Source: Nitrospirae bacterium GWC2_57_9 (lineage in GTDB: Bacteria > Nitrospirota > UBA9217). Taken from it: 5,965 nucleotides of DNA. The position numbers were made by a program, and so were the translations under genes. The notes beneath the pieces are model-generated. The model ran no database searches. It saw only the letters and a list, made by a program, of their open reading frames with translations, and was not told the DNA's origin. The stretch spans positions 1-5,965 of the forward strand of contig MHEA01000098.1 of the NCBI GenBank assembly GCA_001805085.1, written 5' to 3'. Below, in pieces: positions 5,172-5,965 of the stretch. How positions within the stretch are numbered: the first letter of the stretch is position 1; each line of letters opens with the position of its first letter.

Positions 5172-5965
5172 ATGGAAGCACGACTCGAACTAAAACTTTC
5201 ACAAAAGCTCATCATGACCCCGCAGCTCCAGCAGGCGATCAAACTGCTGCAGTTGTCCCGTCTGGAACTGGTTCAGTCCGTGGCCCAGGAGCTGACAGAG
5301 AATCCCGTTCTCGAGGAGCTTTCGCCTGAATCGACGGAAGAGCCGGAGGGCGAGGGTGATTCCGCGCCGGAAGCCGCCGCTCCTGAACCGGTGGCCGAAA
5401 CCGCTCCCGCGAAGGAAAACACTGAAGAGCTGAAGAACCTCGAACTCGGACCCCAGTGGGATGAGTACCTGAACGAAATGGGAGACGGCAGGGACTACGG
5501 GTACGCTGAGGCCGACGACAAGGAACTGCCCTCCTACGACCAGACGTTGACCCGCCTGCCTTCCCTGAGCGACCATCTGCTGTGGCAGCTCCATCTCTCC
5601 ACGTCCGATCCCGCTCTCGTAACCGGCGGAGAATGGATCATCGGGAATCTGGACGATGACGGTTATCTGAGGGCCACGCTGGAGGAGGTGTGCCAGCAGT
5701 CCGGCGTTTCCCGGCACGATATGGAGCGCGCCCTTGCCCTGGTGCAGAGCTTTGATCCCCTCGGCATCGCGGCCCGTACACTGCAGGAGTGCCTTCTGAT
5801 CCAGATACGCCATCTTGACGCGGGCGGTTCGCTCGTCGAAAAGATCATCCAGGACCATCTTCCGGACCTGGAGAAACGAAAATACGCTCAGATCGCCAAG
5901 GCGCTCAGCGTGACCACGCAGGAGGTCATGGAGGCGTCGCAGATCATAATCCATGAACTGGAGCC
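5172..5965 (+). CDS. rpoN: RpoN, RNA polymerase sigma-54 factor (5' part)
   Basis: The first 264 codons of sigma-54, which directs RNA polymerase to -24/-12 promoters and needs an AAA+ activator for open-complex formation. The frame is open to the right edge, so the gene is cut by the window; full-length family members are about 450-500 residues. Region I is typical: MEARLELKLSQKLIMTPQLQ (1-20) continuing QAIKLLQLSRLELVQSVAQE and LTENPVLEE (41-49). Region II is acidic and rich in E, P and A (about 50-118). The core-binding region follows with LPSLSDHLLWQL (129-140), WIIGNLDDDGYL (155-166), SFDPLGIAARTLQECLLIQI (193-212) and SQIIIHELE (256-264). The DNA-binding helix-turn-helix and RpoN box lie outside. 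The start is set by the conserved N-terminus; the ribosome-binding site is weak (GAGA at 5164-5167). The 75-base gap to lptB is compatible with co-transcription. Confidence 0.95.
   Translation, partial: MEARLELKLSQKLIMTPQLQQAIKLLQLSRLELVQSVAQELTENPVLEELSPESTEEPEGEGDSAPEAAAPEPVAETAPAKENTEELKNLELGPQWDEYLNEMGDGRDYGYAEADDKELPSYDQTLTRLPSLSDHLLWQLHLSTSDPALVTGGEWIIGNLDDDGYLRATLEEVCQQSGVSRHDMERALALVQSFDPLGIAARTLQECLLIQIRHLDAGGSLVEKIIQDHLPDLEKRKYAQIAKALSVTTQEVMEASQIIIHELE

Noticed and set aside
5199..5954. A 251-codon minus-strand open frame at the right end
   Set aside because: It lies opposite rpoN, whose plus-strand translation matches sigma-54 region by region.

Overview
The window is chromosomal DNA from a Gram-negative (diderm) bacterium of fairly high GC. 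It carries lptC-lptA-lptB followed directly by rpoN, an order widespread in Proteobacteria and also familiar from Geobacter-like Desulfobacterota and relatives. The neighbouring CbiQ/CbiO metal-transport genes and the palindromic intergenic repeats would fit a Desulfobacterota or Nitrospirota-type environmental organism. That taxonomic placement is inference; nothing here fixes it. All six genes read on the + strand.

Layout: (1) 1-380, the 3' end of cbiQ, the membrane T-component of an ECF-type cobalt/nickel transporter. (2) 381-744, a 364-base non-coding gap with a possible terminator and two stretches that look like decayed dispersed repeats. (3) 745-1587, cbiO, the transporter ATPase. (4) A possible promoter at 1600-1629, then 1670-2917, a membrane-anchored GAF-PAS sensor protein with no recognisable output domain. 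(5) 2918-3315, a 398-base non-coding stretch with a GTCATTCCCG-type inverted-repeat element, further hairpins, a good sigma-70-type promoter and a strong hairpin at the predicted start of the transcript. (6) 3316-5096, lptC, lptA and lptB, tightly packed with a 26-base overlap between lptC and lptA. (7) 5172 to the right edge, the first 264 codons of rpoN (sigma-54), which runs out of the window.

How the genes work together: CbiQ and CbiO are parts of one ECF importer, in which CbiO hydrolyses ATP and CbiQ couples that to the substrate-binding membrane subunit, presumably CbiM encoded upstream. LptB powers extraction of lipopolysaccharide from the inner membrane, LptC receives it at the periplasmic face, and LptA forms the periplasmic bridge. 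RpoN is a separate regulatory gene commonly found after lptB. The sensor protein has no obvious functional link to either side.

I found no convincing undescribed multi-gene system. The observations most worth checking are the promoter-plus-hairpin leader of lptC, the output-less sensor, and the repeat-filled gap splitting cbiQ from cbiO.
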